Part shown: piece by piece, positions 8,545 through 18,548 of the stretch | Numbering within the stretch: position 1 is the stretch's first letter | Layout: each line of letters starts with the position of its first letter | DNA from: Rhodanobacter sp. | GTDB taxonomy: Bacteria > Pseudomonadota > Gammaproteobacteria > Xanthomonadales > Rhodanobacteraceae | Length of the DNA: 64,000 nt | Direction of reading: 5' to 3' | Assembly: GCA_004298015.1 (NCBI GenBank) | Contig: SCSE01000062.1 | Location: 62,001 to 126,000 of the forward strand | The notes under the pieces: model-generated | Databases searched by the model: none | Told to the model about the DNA's origin: nothing | The model's input: the letters and a program-made list of their open reading frames with translations, nothing else | Position numbers and translations under genes: made by a program

Positions 8545-9847
8545 GAACACGCGCCAGACCATCGTGCGCCTGCTGTCGAGCATGGGCAGCGCCAAGGAAA
8601 TCCAGCAGTACCTCAAGCGTTTTTCGCAGCTTGATGCCAAGCGCTTTGCCGTAGTCAAGGTGGGCGGCGCGGTATTGCGTGACGAGCTCTCGGATCTCAC
8701 CTCGTCGCTGACCTTCCTGCAGCAGGTGGGGCTTACCCCGATCGTGCTGCATGGCGCCGGACCCCAGCTGGACGAGGAGCTGGCAGCGGCCGGCATCGAA
8801 AAGCAGACCGTCAACGGCTTGCGGGTGACCTCACCGCGGGCGCTGGCGATCGTGCGCAAGGTGTTCCAGGAACAGAACCTGCGACTGGTCGAGGCGTTGC
8901 AGTCGATGGATACCCGCGCCACCTCCGTTCCATCGGGTGTATTCACGTCCAGTTACCTCGATCGCGACGTTTACGGACTGGTCGGCAAGGTGGAAAGCAT
9001 CAACCTGGCACCGATAGATGCCAGCCTGCGCGCCGGCTCGATACCGGTGATTTCCAGTCTTGGTGAGACGGAGGAGGGGCAGATCCTCAACATCAATGCG
9101 GACTTCGCCGCCAACGAACTGGTACGCATGCTGCAGCCCTACAAGATCGTGTTCCTTACCGGCACCGGCGGCTTGCTGGATGGCAACGGCAAGGTGATCG
9201 ATTCGATCAACCTCAGTACGGAGTACGAACATCTGATGGCGCAGCCGTGGATCAACGGCGGCATGCGGGTGAAGATCGAGCAGATTGCCGATCTGCTGGC
9301 TGATCTTCCGCTGACCTCGTCGGTGTCGATTACCCGGCCGTCCGAACTGGCCAAGGAGCTGTTTACCCACAAGGGCTCGGGTACGCTGGTGCGCCGTGGC
9401 GAAAAGGTGTTCACGTTGACGTCGTGGGACGGTATCGAGCAGTCACGCCTGCGCGAGTTGATCGAATCGAGTTTCGGCCGCACCCTGGTGGCCGACTACT
9501 TCGAGCGCACGCAGCCGTATCGGATCTATGTCAGCGAGAACTACCGTGCCGCGATGATTCTGGTGGAGGCCGAGGGACTGGTCTATCTGGACAAGTTTGC
9601 GGTCCTCGACGATGCGCAGGGCGAAGGCCTGGGACGGGCGGTGTGGCAGCTGATGCGCGAGCAGAATCCGCAGCTGTTCTGGCGCTCGCGCCACGGCAAT
9701 GCGATCAATCCGTTCTATTACGGGGAGTCCGATGGCAGTCTCAAGCAGGAGCGCTGGAAAGTCTTCTGGTATGGCCTGGACGGCTTCGACACGATCGCTC
9801 GCTGCGTCGCACACTGCGCCACACGACAACCTACCTTGCTGGACTGA
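8531..9847 (+). CDS. argB: Bifunctional N-acetylglutamate kinase / N-acetylglutamate synthase
   Basis: A fusion in which an amino-acid kinase domain (roughly residues 30-280) is followed by a GNAT acetyltransferase domain (roughly 290-438). It carries out the first two steps of arginine synthesis and is probably feedback-inhibited by arginine, as in other fused enzymes. Kinase motifs: [31 protein letters not shown] and [11 protein letters not shown]. The GNAT part has the acetyl-CoA loop [13 protein letters not shown]. The GTG at 8531 overlaps argE by 14 bases and is supported by the [15 protein letters not shown] segment typical of Xanthomonad homologues; the track start at 8159 is out of frame inside argE. 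Confidence 0.93.
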   Translation: MEKHKNTRQTIVRLLSSMGSAKEIQQYLKRFSQLDAKRFAVVKVGGAVLRDELSDLTSSLTFLQQVGLTPIVLHGAGPQLDEELAAAGIEKQTVNGLRVTSPRALAIVRKVFQEQNLRLVEALQSMDTRATSVPSGVFTSSYLDRDVYGLVGKVESINLAPIDASLRAGSIPVISSLGETEEGQILNINADFAANELVRMLQPYKIVFLTGTGGLLDGNGKVIDSINLSTEYEHLMAQPWINGGMRVKIEQIADLLADLPLTSSVSITRPSELAKELFTHKGSGTLVRRGEKVFTLTSWDGIEQSRLRELIESSFGRTLVADYFERTQPYRIYVSENYRAAMILVEAEGLVYLDKFAVLDDAQGEGLGRAVWQLMREQNPQLFWRSRHGNAINPFYYGESDGSLKQERWKVFWYGLDGFDTIARCVAHCATRQPTLLD

Positions 9848-9853
9848 CTACGC

Positions 9854-10810
9854 ATGAACACTGATAGGAAACGCATCGGTATCGTCGGTGCCCGCGGGCA
9901 TACCGGAGTGGAGCTGATCCGCTTGATCACAGCACACCCGGCTCTGCAGCTGGCATTCGTGTCTTCACGCGAGCTGGCAGGTCAGCGCGTTGGCGACCAT
10001 GTGGAGGGCTTTCGCGGCGAGCTGTGCTACGCGAGCCTCGATGCGGCCGGCGTGGCCGGGCAGAACGCGGATGTGGTGATTCTGGCGCTGCCCAACGGCA
10101 AGGCGGAAGCCTATGTCACGGCGATCGACGTGGCTCGACCGGACACCCTGATACTCGATCTTTCCGCCGACTACCGCTTCGACGAGCGCTGGTACTACGG
10201 CTTGCCGGAGTTGACCCGTGACAAATGGCGTGGCCAGCGGCGGATCAGCAATCCCGGCTGCTACGCCACCGCGATGCAGTTGTCGATCGTCCCGTTGCAG
10301 GATCTGCTGGCGGCCCCACCGGTGTGCTTCGGCGTATCCGGGTATTCCGGTGCAGGCACCACGCCGTCGGACAAGAACGATCCGGAAAAACTGCGTGACA
10401 ACCTGATGCCGTACGCGCTGACCGGACACATGCACGAGAAGGAAGCCAGCCGTCATCTTGGCGTGCCGGTGGAGTTCATGCCGCACGTGGCGTCGCATTT
10501 TCGCGGGCTTACCGTCACCACCAATCTCTACCTTGCGCGCAAGATGGCACGCGAGGACGTGATCGCCCGCTTCAGGCATGCCTACGAGGGCGAGCCGCTG
10601 GTCACGGTGCTGGACGAGGCACCGTGGGTCAGTCGTGTCGCCAACCGGCATCATGCGGAGATTGGCGGTTTTGCCGTGTCAGCCGACGGCAAGCGGGTGG
10701 TGGTGGTGGCCACGCTGGACAATCTGTTGAAGGGTGCCGCGACGCAGGCTATGCAGAACATCAATCGGGCGATCAGTGTCGACGAAATGACTGGCATACC
10801 CTTGTTGTAG
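9854..10810 (+). CDS. argC: N-acetyl-gamma-glutamyl-phosphate reductase
   Basis: Reduces N-acetylglutamyl phosphate to the semialdehyde with NADPH. Seen: the Rossmann start [27 protein letters not shown], the catalytic cysteine in SNPGCYATA, and [11 protein letters not shown]. The 318-residue length fits the Xanthomonad type. It begins 6 bases after argB. Its last codons TTG TTG TAG run into a REP hairpin: the TAG stop is the TAG of the REP head GTAG, so the repeat defines the end of the protein. Confidence 0.93.
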   Translation: MNTDRKRIGIVGARGHTGVELIRLITAHPALQLAFVSSRELAGQRVGDHVEGFRGELCYASLDAAGVAGQNADVVILALPNGKAEAYVTAIDVARPDTLILDLSADYRFDERWYYGLPELTRDKWRGQRRISNPGCYATAMQLSIVPLQDLLAAPPVCFGVSGYSGAGTTPSDKNDPEKLRDNLMPYALTGHMHEKEASRHLGVPVEFMPHVASHFRGLTVTTNLYLARKMAREDVIARFRHAYEGEPLVTVLDEAPWVSRVANRHHAEIGGFAVSADGKRVVVVATLDNLLKGAATQAMQNINRAISVDEMTGIPLL

Positions 10811-10883
10811 GAGCGCACCGTGTGCGCGAAAGCTCTTTGCCGACAGCTACCCAAAAATATCGCGCACAGGGTGCGCTCCTACA
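10806..10883. repeat. Inverted pair of GTAG-type REP elements (BIME-like) between argC and argH
   Basis: Two 24-base arms in opposite orientation (10806-10829 and 10860-10883) differ at one position. Each has the head GTAG, then a short hairpin (GCGCAC-N3-GTGCGC). GTAG plus hairpin is the known form of REP units mobilised by RAYT transposases in Pseudomonas and Xanthomonadales. No RAYT gene is present in the window. In RNA the pair would fold into one long stem, possibly dampening argH expression or stabilising upstream mRNA. Confidence 0.85.
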
Positions 10884-10901
10884 CGTTTTCAGGACATCAC
10901 C

Positions 10902-12197
<1,296 letters not shown>

Positions 12198-12208
12198 CAG
12201 GGCTCGAC

Positions 12209-13390
12209 ATGGCGCCGGACTTGGCGGGGAAAGCTGACATTCCGGTGCAGGCGCTGCCGCCGTGGCGGCGTGCGGTGTTGAAGGTCGGCAGCAATTTGCT
12301 GGCCGCCGATGGCAGCGGGCTCACGCCTCTTTACGCCGCGACGCTGGCGGCCTTCGTCGCGGCCAGTCACGCCGCCGGCCGGGAGGTGGTGCTGGTGTCT
12401 TCAGGCGCGGTGGCAGCCGGGCGCGCATTGTTGCGTGAACGCAAGACCGTCGGCCGGGATCTGGCTGCACGTCAGGCGCTGGCGGCCCTGGGGCAGTCGC
12501 CGATGATCGGGTTATGGCAAGCGCTGTCGGCACGCCCCGTCGCGCAGGTACTGCTTACCCACGACGATCTACGCAATCGCCGCCGTTACCTCAATGCGCG
12601 CGCGACCCTGCGTGGCTTGCTGGCGCTCGATGTGTTGCCGGTAGTCAACGAGAACGACACGGTGGCGGTGGAGGAGCTCAAGCTGGGTGACAACGACAAT
12701 CTCGCCGCGATCGTGGCGGCACTGGTCGACGCCGATCTGCTGTTGATCGCCTCCGACATCGATGCGTTGTACAACGTCGACCCGCGACGCGACCCTCGGG
12801 CGCAGCCGATCGCACGGGTGGCGGTGATTTCACCCGCGGTGATGGCGATGGCCGGTGGCAGCGGCAGCGCGATCGGTACCGGTGGCATGCGTACCAAGCT
12901 GGAGGCCGCGGCCAAGGCAGCGACTGCAGGTATTCCCACTGTGATCTTCAACGGGCGCGACCAGGCTACCGTGCAGGCGCTGATCCATGGCCAACTGCGG
13001 GGTACGCTGATCTGCGCCGCCGGAAGCCGTATGCAGGCCCGCAAGTACTGGCTGCGTCATGCCCCTGCCGCGACGGGCCATATCCGCGTCGATGTCGGTG
13101 CGGCACGCGCACTCGCCGGCGGCAGGGCTTCGCTGTTGCCGGGGGGAATCGTGGGCGGCAGCGGCGATTTCCATCGTGGTGACCTGGTGGAGATCGTCGA
13201 TGCCGATGCGCGCCTGGTGGCGCGGGGCCTGACGCAGTATGGCGCCATCGACGTGGGTCGGCTGGCCGGCCGGCACAGTCGCGAGATCGAGGCGTTGCTC
13301 GGTTACAGCTACGGCACGGCGGTGGTGCATCGCGACGATATGGTGACCATCGGCGACATCGAGGCTTCGACCGGACCGCTGCCACCATAA
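12209..13390 (+). CDS. proB: Glutamate 5-kinase
   Basis: Phosphorylates glutamate in the first step of proline synthesis. It has an amino-acid kinase domain (VLKVGSNLL, LVSSGAVAAG, VVNENDTVAVEELKLGDNDNLAA, GTGGMRTKLEAA) followed by a C-terminal PUA domain (about residues 285-375, with LLPGGIVGGSGDFHRGD). Length is 393 residues. It follows argH by 11 bases at the end of the arginine operon, the order known from Xanthomonas. There the partner proA usually follows; here a hairpin, a MITE and the convergent ggt follow instead. Confidence 0.93.
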   Translation: MAPDLAGKADIPVQALPPWRRAVLKVGSNLLAADGSGLTPLYAATLAAFVAASHAAGREVVLVSSGAVAAGRALLRERKTVGRDLAARQALAALGQSPMIGLWQALSARPVAQVLLTHDDLRNRRRYLNARATLRGLLALDVLPVVNENDTVAVEELKLGDNDNLAAIVAALVDADLLLIASDIDALYNVDPRRDPRAQPIARVAVISPAVMAMAGGSGSAIGTGGMRTKLEAAAKAATAGIPTVIFNGRDQATVQALIHGQLRGTLICAAGSRMQARKYWLRHAPAATGHIRVDVGAARALAGGRASLLPGGIVGGSGDFHRGDLVEIVDADARLVARGLTQYGAIDVGRLAGRHSREIEALLGYSYGTAVVHRDDMVTIGDIEASTGPLPP

Positions 13391-13437
13391 GCGGCGGCAA
13401 CGCCCTTTTGTCGACCCCGTATCACCATCGGCACGCC

Positions 13438-13470
13438 GCAGGCCGGGACATGCGGCATGCCCCGGCCTGC
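13438..13470 (+). terminator. Hairpin at the end of the arg-proB operon
   Basis: GCAGGCCGGG pairs perfectly with CCCGGCCTGC, with CATGC/GCATG able to extend the stem inside. It starts 47 bases after the proB stop. No T run follows, so Rho-independent termination is uncertain. Confidence 0.5.
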
Positions 13471-13483
13471 TGACTCGAGCTCA

Positions 13484-13534
13484 GCGGTCGTGAAAATATC
13501 GAACGCCGTAGGTGGGCAAATTTTTCACAGCCTC
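13484..13534. mobile_element. MITE-like element, short copy (51 bp), with TCA duplications
   Basis: The right end CACAGCCTC and the degenerate left end GCGGTCGTGAAAATATCG match the ends of the longer copy at 53575-53752. TCA flanks both sides (13481-13483 and 13535-13537). The interior ends GCCGTAG and GTAGGTGGGC are fused at one GTAG, as if the middle had been lost by recombination between GTAG repeats. The right TCA is, on the minus strand, the TGA stop codon of ggt. Confidence 0.7.
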
Positions 13535-15310
13535 TCAGTAGCCGGCGGCCAGTCCGGACGGCCGCCGCCGGTCGTTGGCGCCTTCCAGCAAGCCGGTCCT
13601 GGGGTTGACCAGGATCGCCTCGTCCGCGCCCCACGACTTGACCACCTTGAAGTGATGGCCCATCGCTTCCAGTTTTTGCCGGACCTGCGGCGTGAGCAGG
13701 CCGGGCTCGACGAAGGCATGATCCGGCAACCACTGTTCATGCAGTCGCGGTGCATTCACCGACTGCTGCATGTTCATGCCGAAATCGACGACGTTGAGGA
13801 AGCTTTCCAGGGTGGTGGAGATGATGGTGGAGCCGCCGGGGCTGCCGGTCACCATGAACAACTTGCCGTCACGCAGCACGATGGTCGGCGACATCGAGCT
13901 GAGCGGACGCTTGCCCGGTTCGATCTGGTTGATCCTGCCCTGCACCAGGCCAAAGCTGTTGGGCACGCCCGGCTTGGAGGTGAAGTCGTCCATCTCGTTG
14001 TTGAGGAAAAAACCCGTATCGCCGGCGATCTGGCCGACGCCGAACAGGTAATTGATGGTGTAGGTGACGGCCACGGCGTTGCCGTGCTTGTCGACCACCG
14101 AGTAGTTCGTGGTGTTGTTGCCCTCGACCGGCCCCAGGCTGCCCTTGATCTCGGATGACGGGGTCGCCTTGTCAGGTTGGATGGTGGAGCGCATCAGGTC
14201 CGCATGCTGCGGCGAGAGCAGCTTGGCGATCGGATTATGCACGAAGGCCGGATCACCCAGATAGGTGTTGCGATCGGCGAAGGCGCGACGTTCGGCCTCG
14301 ATGATGTAGTGCACGCTGTTGACCGAGCCGTAACCCCACTTGGCCAGCGGATAGGGTTTCAGGATCTGGAGGATTTCGCAGATGGTGGTGCCGCCGGAAC
14401 TGGGCGGCGGGTCGGAGACGAGGGTGTAACCACGATACCCGCAGGTCAGCGGCGTATCCCATTTCACCGAGTAATCGGCGAAGTCCTTCATCGACAGGAT
14501 GCCGCCGTGCGCCTCGCTGGCCGCCACCACCTTGCGTGCGATCGAGCCATGATAAAATGCCCGTGTGCCGCCTTTCTCGATCAGCTCGAGGGTGTGCGCC
14601 AGCTGCGGCTGCCGCAGGCGATCGCCGACCACGTACGGCTGGCCATGATGGAGAAAGATGTTTGCGACATTGGGATATTTGGCAAAATCCTTGACGCGTT
14701 CGTTGAGGATGTTGATATCGCCCTGCTGCAGCACGAAACCGTCACGTGCCAGCTTGATCGCCGGCGTGATGACTTGCCGCAAGCTCATGCTGCCGTACTT
14801 TTTCAGTGCTGCATCCATGCCCATCACCGTGCCGGGCACGCCGATGCCGAGATAGGTCCCGGTGCTCTTGCCCGGAATCACGTTGCCTTTGGCATCCTGG
14901 TACATCGTGGGACTGGCTTTCAGCGGCGCGGTTTCGCGAAAATCCAGGAACAGGTTCTTGCCACTGGCCAGGTGTACCACCATGAAGCCGCCACCGCCGA
15001 TGTTGCCGCAGCACGGATGCACCACCGCAAGCGCGTAGCCCACGGCCACCGCGGCATCGACCGCATTGCCACCTTGCTTGAGGATGTCCACGCCGACCCG
15101 GGTAGCCAGGTGCTGTGCCGAAACCACCATCGCATGTTGGGCGGTGACAGGACGCGCCTTTGCCAGCGCGGCCATCGTGGTGGGTGGAGCGGTGGCGTCG
15201 AGCGCCTGCTGAGGGATGTTGTGCTGGCTGGAGGGTGGTTCGACTGCCCATGCAACGGACATCATGGACAGCAAGGTGATGGCTGCCCATGCGGGGATTA
15301 CTTTGCGCAT
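13535..15310 (-). CDS. ggt: Gamma-glutamyltranspeptidase precursor
   Basis: A periplasmic enzyme that cleaves glutathione and other gamma-glutamyl compounds and matures by self-cleavage into two subunits. The ATG at 15310 gives a signal peptide (MRKVIPAWAAITLLSMMSVAWA); the 18 upstream codons in the track are unlikely. The 591-residue precursor has the family blocks DAAVAVGYALAVVHPCCGNIGGGGF, the autocleavage/catalytic threonine in NNTTNYSVVDKHGNAVAVT, and TGSPGGSTI. The TGA stop is the edge of the MITE copy, so the C terminus (SGLAAGY) is set by the insertion site. Confidence 0.93.
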   Translation of the reverse strand: MRKVIPAWAAITLLSMMSVAWAVEPPSSQHNIPQQALDATAPPTTMAALAKARPVTAQHAMVVSAQHLATRVGVDILKQGGNAVDAAVAVGYALAVVHPCCGNIGGGGFMVVHLASGKNLFLDFRETAPLKASPTMYQDAKGNVIPGKSTGTYLGIGVPGTVMGMDAALKKYGSMSLRQVITPAIKLARDGFVLQQGDINILNERVKDFAKYPNVANIFLHHGQPYVVGDRLRQPQLAHTLELIEKGGTRAFYHGSIARKVVAASEAHGGILSMKDFADYSVKWDTPLTCGYRGYTLVSDPPPSSGGTTICEILQILKPYPLAKWGYGSVNSVHYIIEAERRAFADRNTYLGDPAFVHNPIAKLLSPQHADLMRSTIQPDKATPSSEIKGSLGPVEGNNTTNYSVVDKHGNAVAVTYTINYLFGVGQIAGDTGFFLNNEMDDFTSKPGVPNSFGLVQGRINQIEPGKRPLSSMSPTIVLRDGKLFMVTGSPGGSTIISTTLESFLNVVDFGMNMQQSVNAPRLHEQWLPDHAFVEPGLLTPQVRQKLEAMGHHFKVVKSWGADEAILVNPRTGLLEGANDRRRPSGLAAGY

Positions 15311-15410
15311 GCTGCTTACTCGGTCAGTGTGGAGGGTCGGGTGAAACCAATTCACTTTGACCATAGCATTGCCAACCGCTGCAGGAATAGCCCGGCCGCC
15401 AGAGCGACCG

Positions 15411-16319
15411 TCAGTCGGTGATGTCCGGTTCGAAGAAGCTCCAGCGGATATCCGGATACTGCGCTTTCATGGCGGCCTCGACCACGTTGATCGCGTCGAT
15501 CAACTCGCGATCGCCGGCGACCGGAACCATCCGCGCCTTGACCGCCACCATCACGTCCGGCCCCATCTGCAGGCTGATCAGGTTGAGTATCTCGGCGACC
15601 TCGGGACGGGTCTGCAGAAAGCCCAGCAGTTCGGCGCGCCGACGTGGCTCCATGCCCTGGCCGATCAGCAGCGCTTTCACCTCGATCGCGACCAGTACGG
15701 CCACCACCAGCAACAGTACGCCGATGCCGATCGTGCCCAGGGCATCGAACAGCAGATTGCCGGTGAGCATGGTGGCGCCGACTGCCAGCGTGGCCAGGCC
15801 AAGGCCAAGCAGGGCAGCCAGGTCCTCCCCGAAGATCACCAGCAACTCGCTCGAGCGGGTTTCCCGAAACCAGGTCCACAGCGACTGGGCGCCACGCGCC
15901 TTGTTCACTTCGCGCATGCAGCCGTGCATCGAGATACCCTCGACCACGATGCCGAAGATCAGCACGCCCAATGCCAGCCAGGGCCATCGCAGGGGTTCGG
16001 GATGCGAGAGTTTGTGGATGCCCTCGTAGAGCGAAAACATCCCGCCTACGCTGAACAGCAGGATCGCGACCAGGAACGACCAGAAGTACAGGGCACGGCC
16101 CCAGCCCAGCGGGAACTCGTCCGAGGGCGGGCGTTTGGCCTGGCGGATACCCAGCAGCAACAGTCCCTGGTTGCCGCAGTCGGCCAGCGAATGCACGGCT
16201 TCGGCCAACATCGCGCCGGAGCCGGTGAGCAGCGCGGCGAACGATTTGGCAATGAAGATCGCGAAGTTGGCGCCCAGCGCGAGCAGGATCGCCCTGAGCG
16301 AATTGGCGTGTCCGGACAT
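15411..16319 (-). CDS. Cation diffusion facilitator (SLC30A9/ZnT9-like)
   Basis: An inner-membrane divalent cation efflux protein of 302 residues with about six membrane spans. TM2 carries the metal motif HSLADCGNQ (HxxxD). The TM5 site reads GEDLAALLG, with Glu replacing the usual His; this belongs to the ZnT9-like branch. A short soluble C-terminal domain follows. The track start at 16328 is a TTG; the ATG at 16319 (MSGHANSLR) is preferred. The metal is unknown (Zn, Fe or Mn are all plausible). It is separated from ggt by about 100 bases. Confidence 0.85.
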   Translation of the reverse strand: MSGHANSLRAILLALGANFAIFIAKSFAALLTGSGAMLAEAVHSLADCGNQGLLLLGIRQAKRPPSDEFPLGWGRALYFWSFLVAILLFSVGGMFSLYEGIHKLSHPEPLRWPWLALGVLIFGIVVEGISMHGCMREVNKARGAQSLWTWFRETRSSELLVIFGEDLAALLGLGLATLAVGATMLTGNLLFDALGTIGIGVLLLVVAVLVAIEVKALLIGQGMEPRRRAELLGFLQTRPEVAEILNLISLQMGPDVMVAVKARMVPVAGDRELIDAINVVEAAMKAQYPDIRWSFFEPDITD

Positions 16320-16380
16320 ACGCGTCAATCCCTGAGATGATGGCGGTGGCTGGCCACCCGGGGGGGCGTTTCAGCCGGCT

Positions 16381-16896
16381 TCAATGGATACCGACGCCCA
16401 GTCCCAGGCCGAAACTGATGTTGTTGTGGCCCTGGCGCATCTGCTCGGCTGTCCATACGTGCGATTGCGCCACGCTGACCAGCGGAAACACGTAGTTTGC
16501 CTGGCCGACCTTGCCGGCGCGGCTACCGCTGAGCTTGCCGCTCACGGTCATCAACGAGCCGGTCCGATAGTCGAGCGGTTCTGCATAACCGGGCATCATG
16601 GCGATGAAGCGACCGCTGCCGCTGTCGTTCGCCTTCGGGCGTTGCGAGGAGTCCAGCGGGTAGGCCAGCAGCTCGATTTCGCTGTGGTCGGGAAAATTCT
16701 TCACCTGCACGATCCGGCCGCCCCAGATCACCGGTTCACCCGCGAAGCGTTCGGGAGTCTGGGCGACCTGAAACGGTGCGGCGTCGATCGCGCCGGCGGT
16801 GTTCTTGTAGATCGGGGCCGGTGCACAGGCGACCAACATCAGCAATGCGACCGGTGCGGCCAGACGGATCAGCCGGGAAAGCAGACGAAAGTGCAT
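16381..16896 (-). CDS. Slp-family outer-membrane lipoprotein
   Basis: A 171-residue lipoprotein. The signal peptide ends in the lipobox LVACAP, giving a lipid-modified cysteine near residue 24. The following domain (IYKNTAGAIDAAPFQ, GEPVIWGGRIVQVKNF, IELLAYPLDSSQRP, GRFIAMMPGYAEPLDY) is the Slp/YeaY family, starvation- or stationary-phase outer-membrane lipoproteins of unknown biochemical role. The ATG at 16896 was chosen because the longer track ORF lacks a plausible N terminus. Confidence 0.85.
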   Translation of the reverse strand: MHFRLLSRLIRLAAPVALLMLVACAPAPIYKNTAGAIDAAPFQVAQTPERFAGEPVIWGGRIVQVKNFPDHSEIELLAYPLDSSQRPKANDSGSGRFIAMMPGYAEPLDYRTGSLMTVSGKLSGSRAGKVGQANYVFPLVSVAQSHVWTAEQMRQGHNNISFGLGLGVGIH

Positions 16897-16937
16897 GACG
16901 TACTCCAGGCAGCGCAATGGCGACGGATGTCCTGAGC

Positions 16938-17852
16938 TTAGCGGCGACCGGGGGTCCGTGGTAGTCGGGATGGCGGCAACGGGCTGGGCGTGTTCAGCAT
17001 GCTGCCTTCCTCGTCCAGCAGCCAGTCCAGCTTCCAACTGGCTGGCTGCTCGCGCGACAACAGACTGGCCATCGCGCGCAGTGGCTCGCGCAGGGTCTCG
17101 TCGAGCTTCCACGGTGCGTTGAGAATCGCCATGCCCGAACCGTTGAGCCGGAGTGGCGAATCATCCGGATATACCAGCAATTCGGCGCGCAGTACGCGTC
17201 GTGCGCCGATACGTTGCAGGCCGCGCAGGAATGGCTGCACCTGGCTGCGCAACTTGATCGGATACCACACTGCATAGATACCGGTCGGCCAACGCTGCAG
17301 TGCCGACTTCAGTGCCTGTTCGATCACCCGGTATTCGGCGTCCTGCGCCTCGTAAGGCGGGTCGATCAACACCAGGCCACGTTTTTCAGCCGGCGGCAAC
17401 AAGGCCTTCAAGGCTTCGTAGCCATCACGTTGGTGGACATGGATTTGCGGATTGCGACGAAACAGTTGGTGCAGTTTGCCGGCTTCATCCGGCTGCAGTT
17501 CGCACAGCTGGGCACTGTCCTGTGGACGCAGCAAGCTCGCGACCTGCAACGGCGAGCCGGGATAGTGCCTGAGCCCCTGCTGGTTGCCCTCGGTGGCCAG
17601 AATACGGTCGCGCCAGCGCTGCAGCAATGCCGGCATTTTCTCGGCCGGGTGCAGGCGCGAAATGCCATCCCTGTGTTCACCGGTCTTGCGCGCCTCGACG
17701 CTATCCAGCGCGTAGCTTCCGCGTCCGGCGTGGGTATCGATGTAGCAGAACGGGGTCGACTTGGTCTGCATCGCCTCGACAAGCGCGAGCAGCACGGTGT
17801 GCTTGAGGACGTCGGCGAAATTGCCGGCGTGGTAGGCATGGCGATAATTCAT
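16938..17852 (-). CDS. rlmJ: 23S rRNA (adenine(2030)-N6)-methyltransferase
   Basis: Methylates A2030 of 23S rRNA using S-adenosylmethionine. The N terminus MNYRHAYHAGNFADVLKH and CYIDTHAGRGSY are hallmark RlmJ segments, and LVLIDPPYE is the catalytic DPPY motif. Length is 304 residues, with a Pro/Arg-rich C-terminal tail. The ATG at 17852 fits the family start; upstream codons in the track ORF do not. Confidence 0.92.
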   Translation of the reverse strand: MNYRHAYHAGNFADVLKHTVLLALVEAMQTKSTPFCYIDTHAGRGSYALDSVEARKTGEHRDGISRLHPAEKMPALLQRWRDRILATEGNQQGLRHYPGSPLQVASLLRPQDSAQLCELQPDEAGKLHQLFRRNPQIHVHQRDGYEALKALLPPAEKRGLVLIDPPYEAQDAEYRVIEQALKSALQRWPTGIYAVWYPIKLRSQVQPFLRGLQRIGARRVLRAELLVYPDDSPLRLNGSGMAILNAPWKLDETLREPLRAMASLLSREQPASWKLDWLLDEEGSMLNTPSPLPPSRLPRTPGRR

Positions 17853-18041
17853 GGCAGGCACTGCGGGGCGGAACGCCCAGTATAGATCGCCGGACAACGG
17901 TTGCTGGTGGCTGTGGGGGTGGCAGCCAGTGTGCAGAGGCTTGCACCGCGCCTTAACGTCGGCTGGCGCAGGCTCCACTCGTTGCATCGCTGCAACGGAT
18001 CAGGCATCGGCCTGGTTGTCTCCATCCAGTAGAGGAATGCC

Positions 18042-18365
18042 ATGAAGATTTCGCCGAAAATCATCGTTGCCACCGTTGCGCTTGGCCTTTCGATGGCTGT
18101 CACGACGGTCTATGCGCAGGAAAGCGCCATGCATCCGGCCAGCGGCATGCAGCATGCCGACAAGAGCATGATGCACCACGGCATGAAACACATGAACAAG
18201 AGCATGCACAAGATGCCTGCCACCGTCACATCGGTCGATCACAAGACCGGTATCGTCGAGGTCAATTCGGCAGGCATGTCACTGCGTGTGCACTTCCCGC
18301 CGCCGTCGGTGGCGAGCCTCAAGGCGGGTGACAAGATCACCCTGCACCTGGGGTTCACCCGCTAA
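18042..18365 (+). CDS. Periplasmic Met/His-rich protein, CusF-like fold (putative copper binding)
   Basis: A 107-residue secreted protein. After a signal peptide (MKISPKIIVATVALGLSMAVTTVYA) comes a Met/His-rich stretch (MHPASGMQHADKSMMHHGMKHMNKSMHKM), then a small beta domain (ATVTSVDHKTGIVEVNSAGM ... LKAGDKITLHLGF). The latter resembles the CusF/copper-binding OB-like fold. Met/His clusters suggest Cu(I)/Cu(II) or silver chelation. No copper pump is adjacent; a monocistronic unit is likely. The domain match is by pattern only. Confidence 0.65.
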   Translation: MKISPKIIVATVALGLSMAVTTVYAQESAMHPASGMQHADKSMMHHGMKHMNKSMHKMPATVTSVDHKTGIVEVNSAGMSLRVHFPPPSVASLKAGDKITLHLGFTR

Positions 18366-18548
18366 ATCCGCCTGGGGAAGGCTGTTGGGTTCTGCTGCTC
18401 GAGACGGGAATGTGGGCCGTGCAGACGGGTTTGCAGGCCGGTCGTTCAGCGTCCGACAGCCACTTGACGACAGCATCGCCATCCGGGCCTCCGCGCGACG
18501 CCCGGATGGCGCAAGCGAACGGTGCACCGGGCGAGCTGTGCACCGGGG

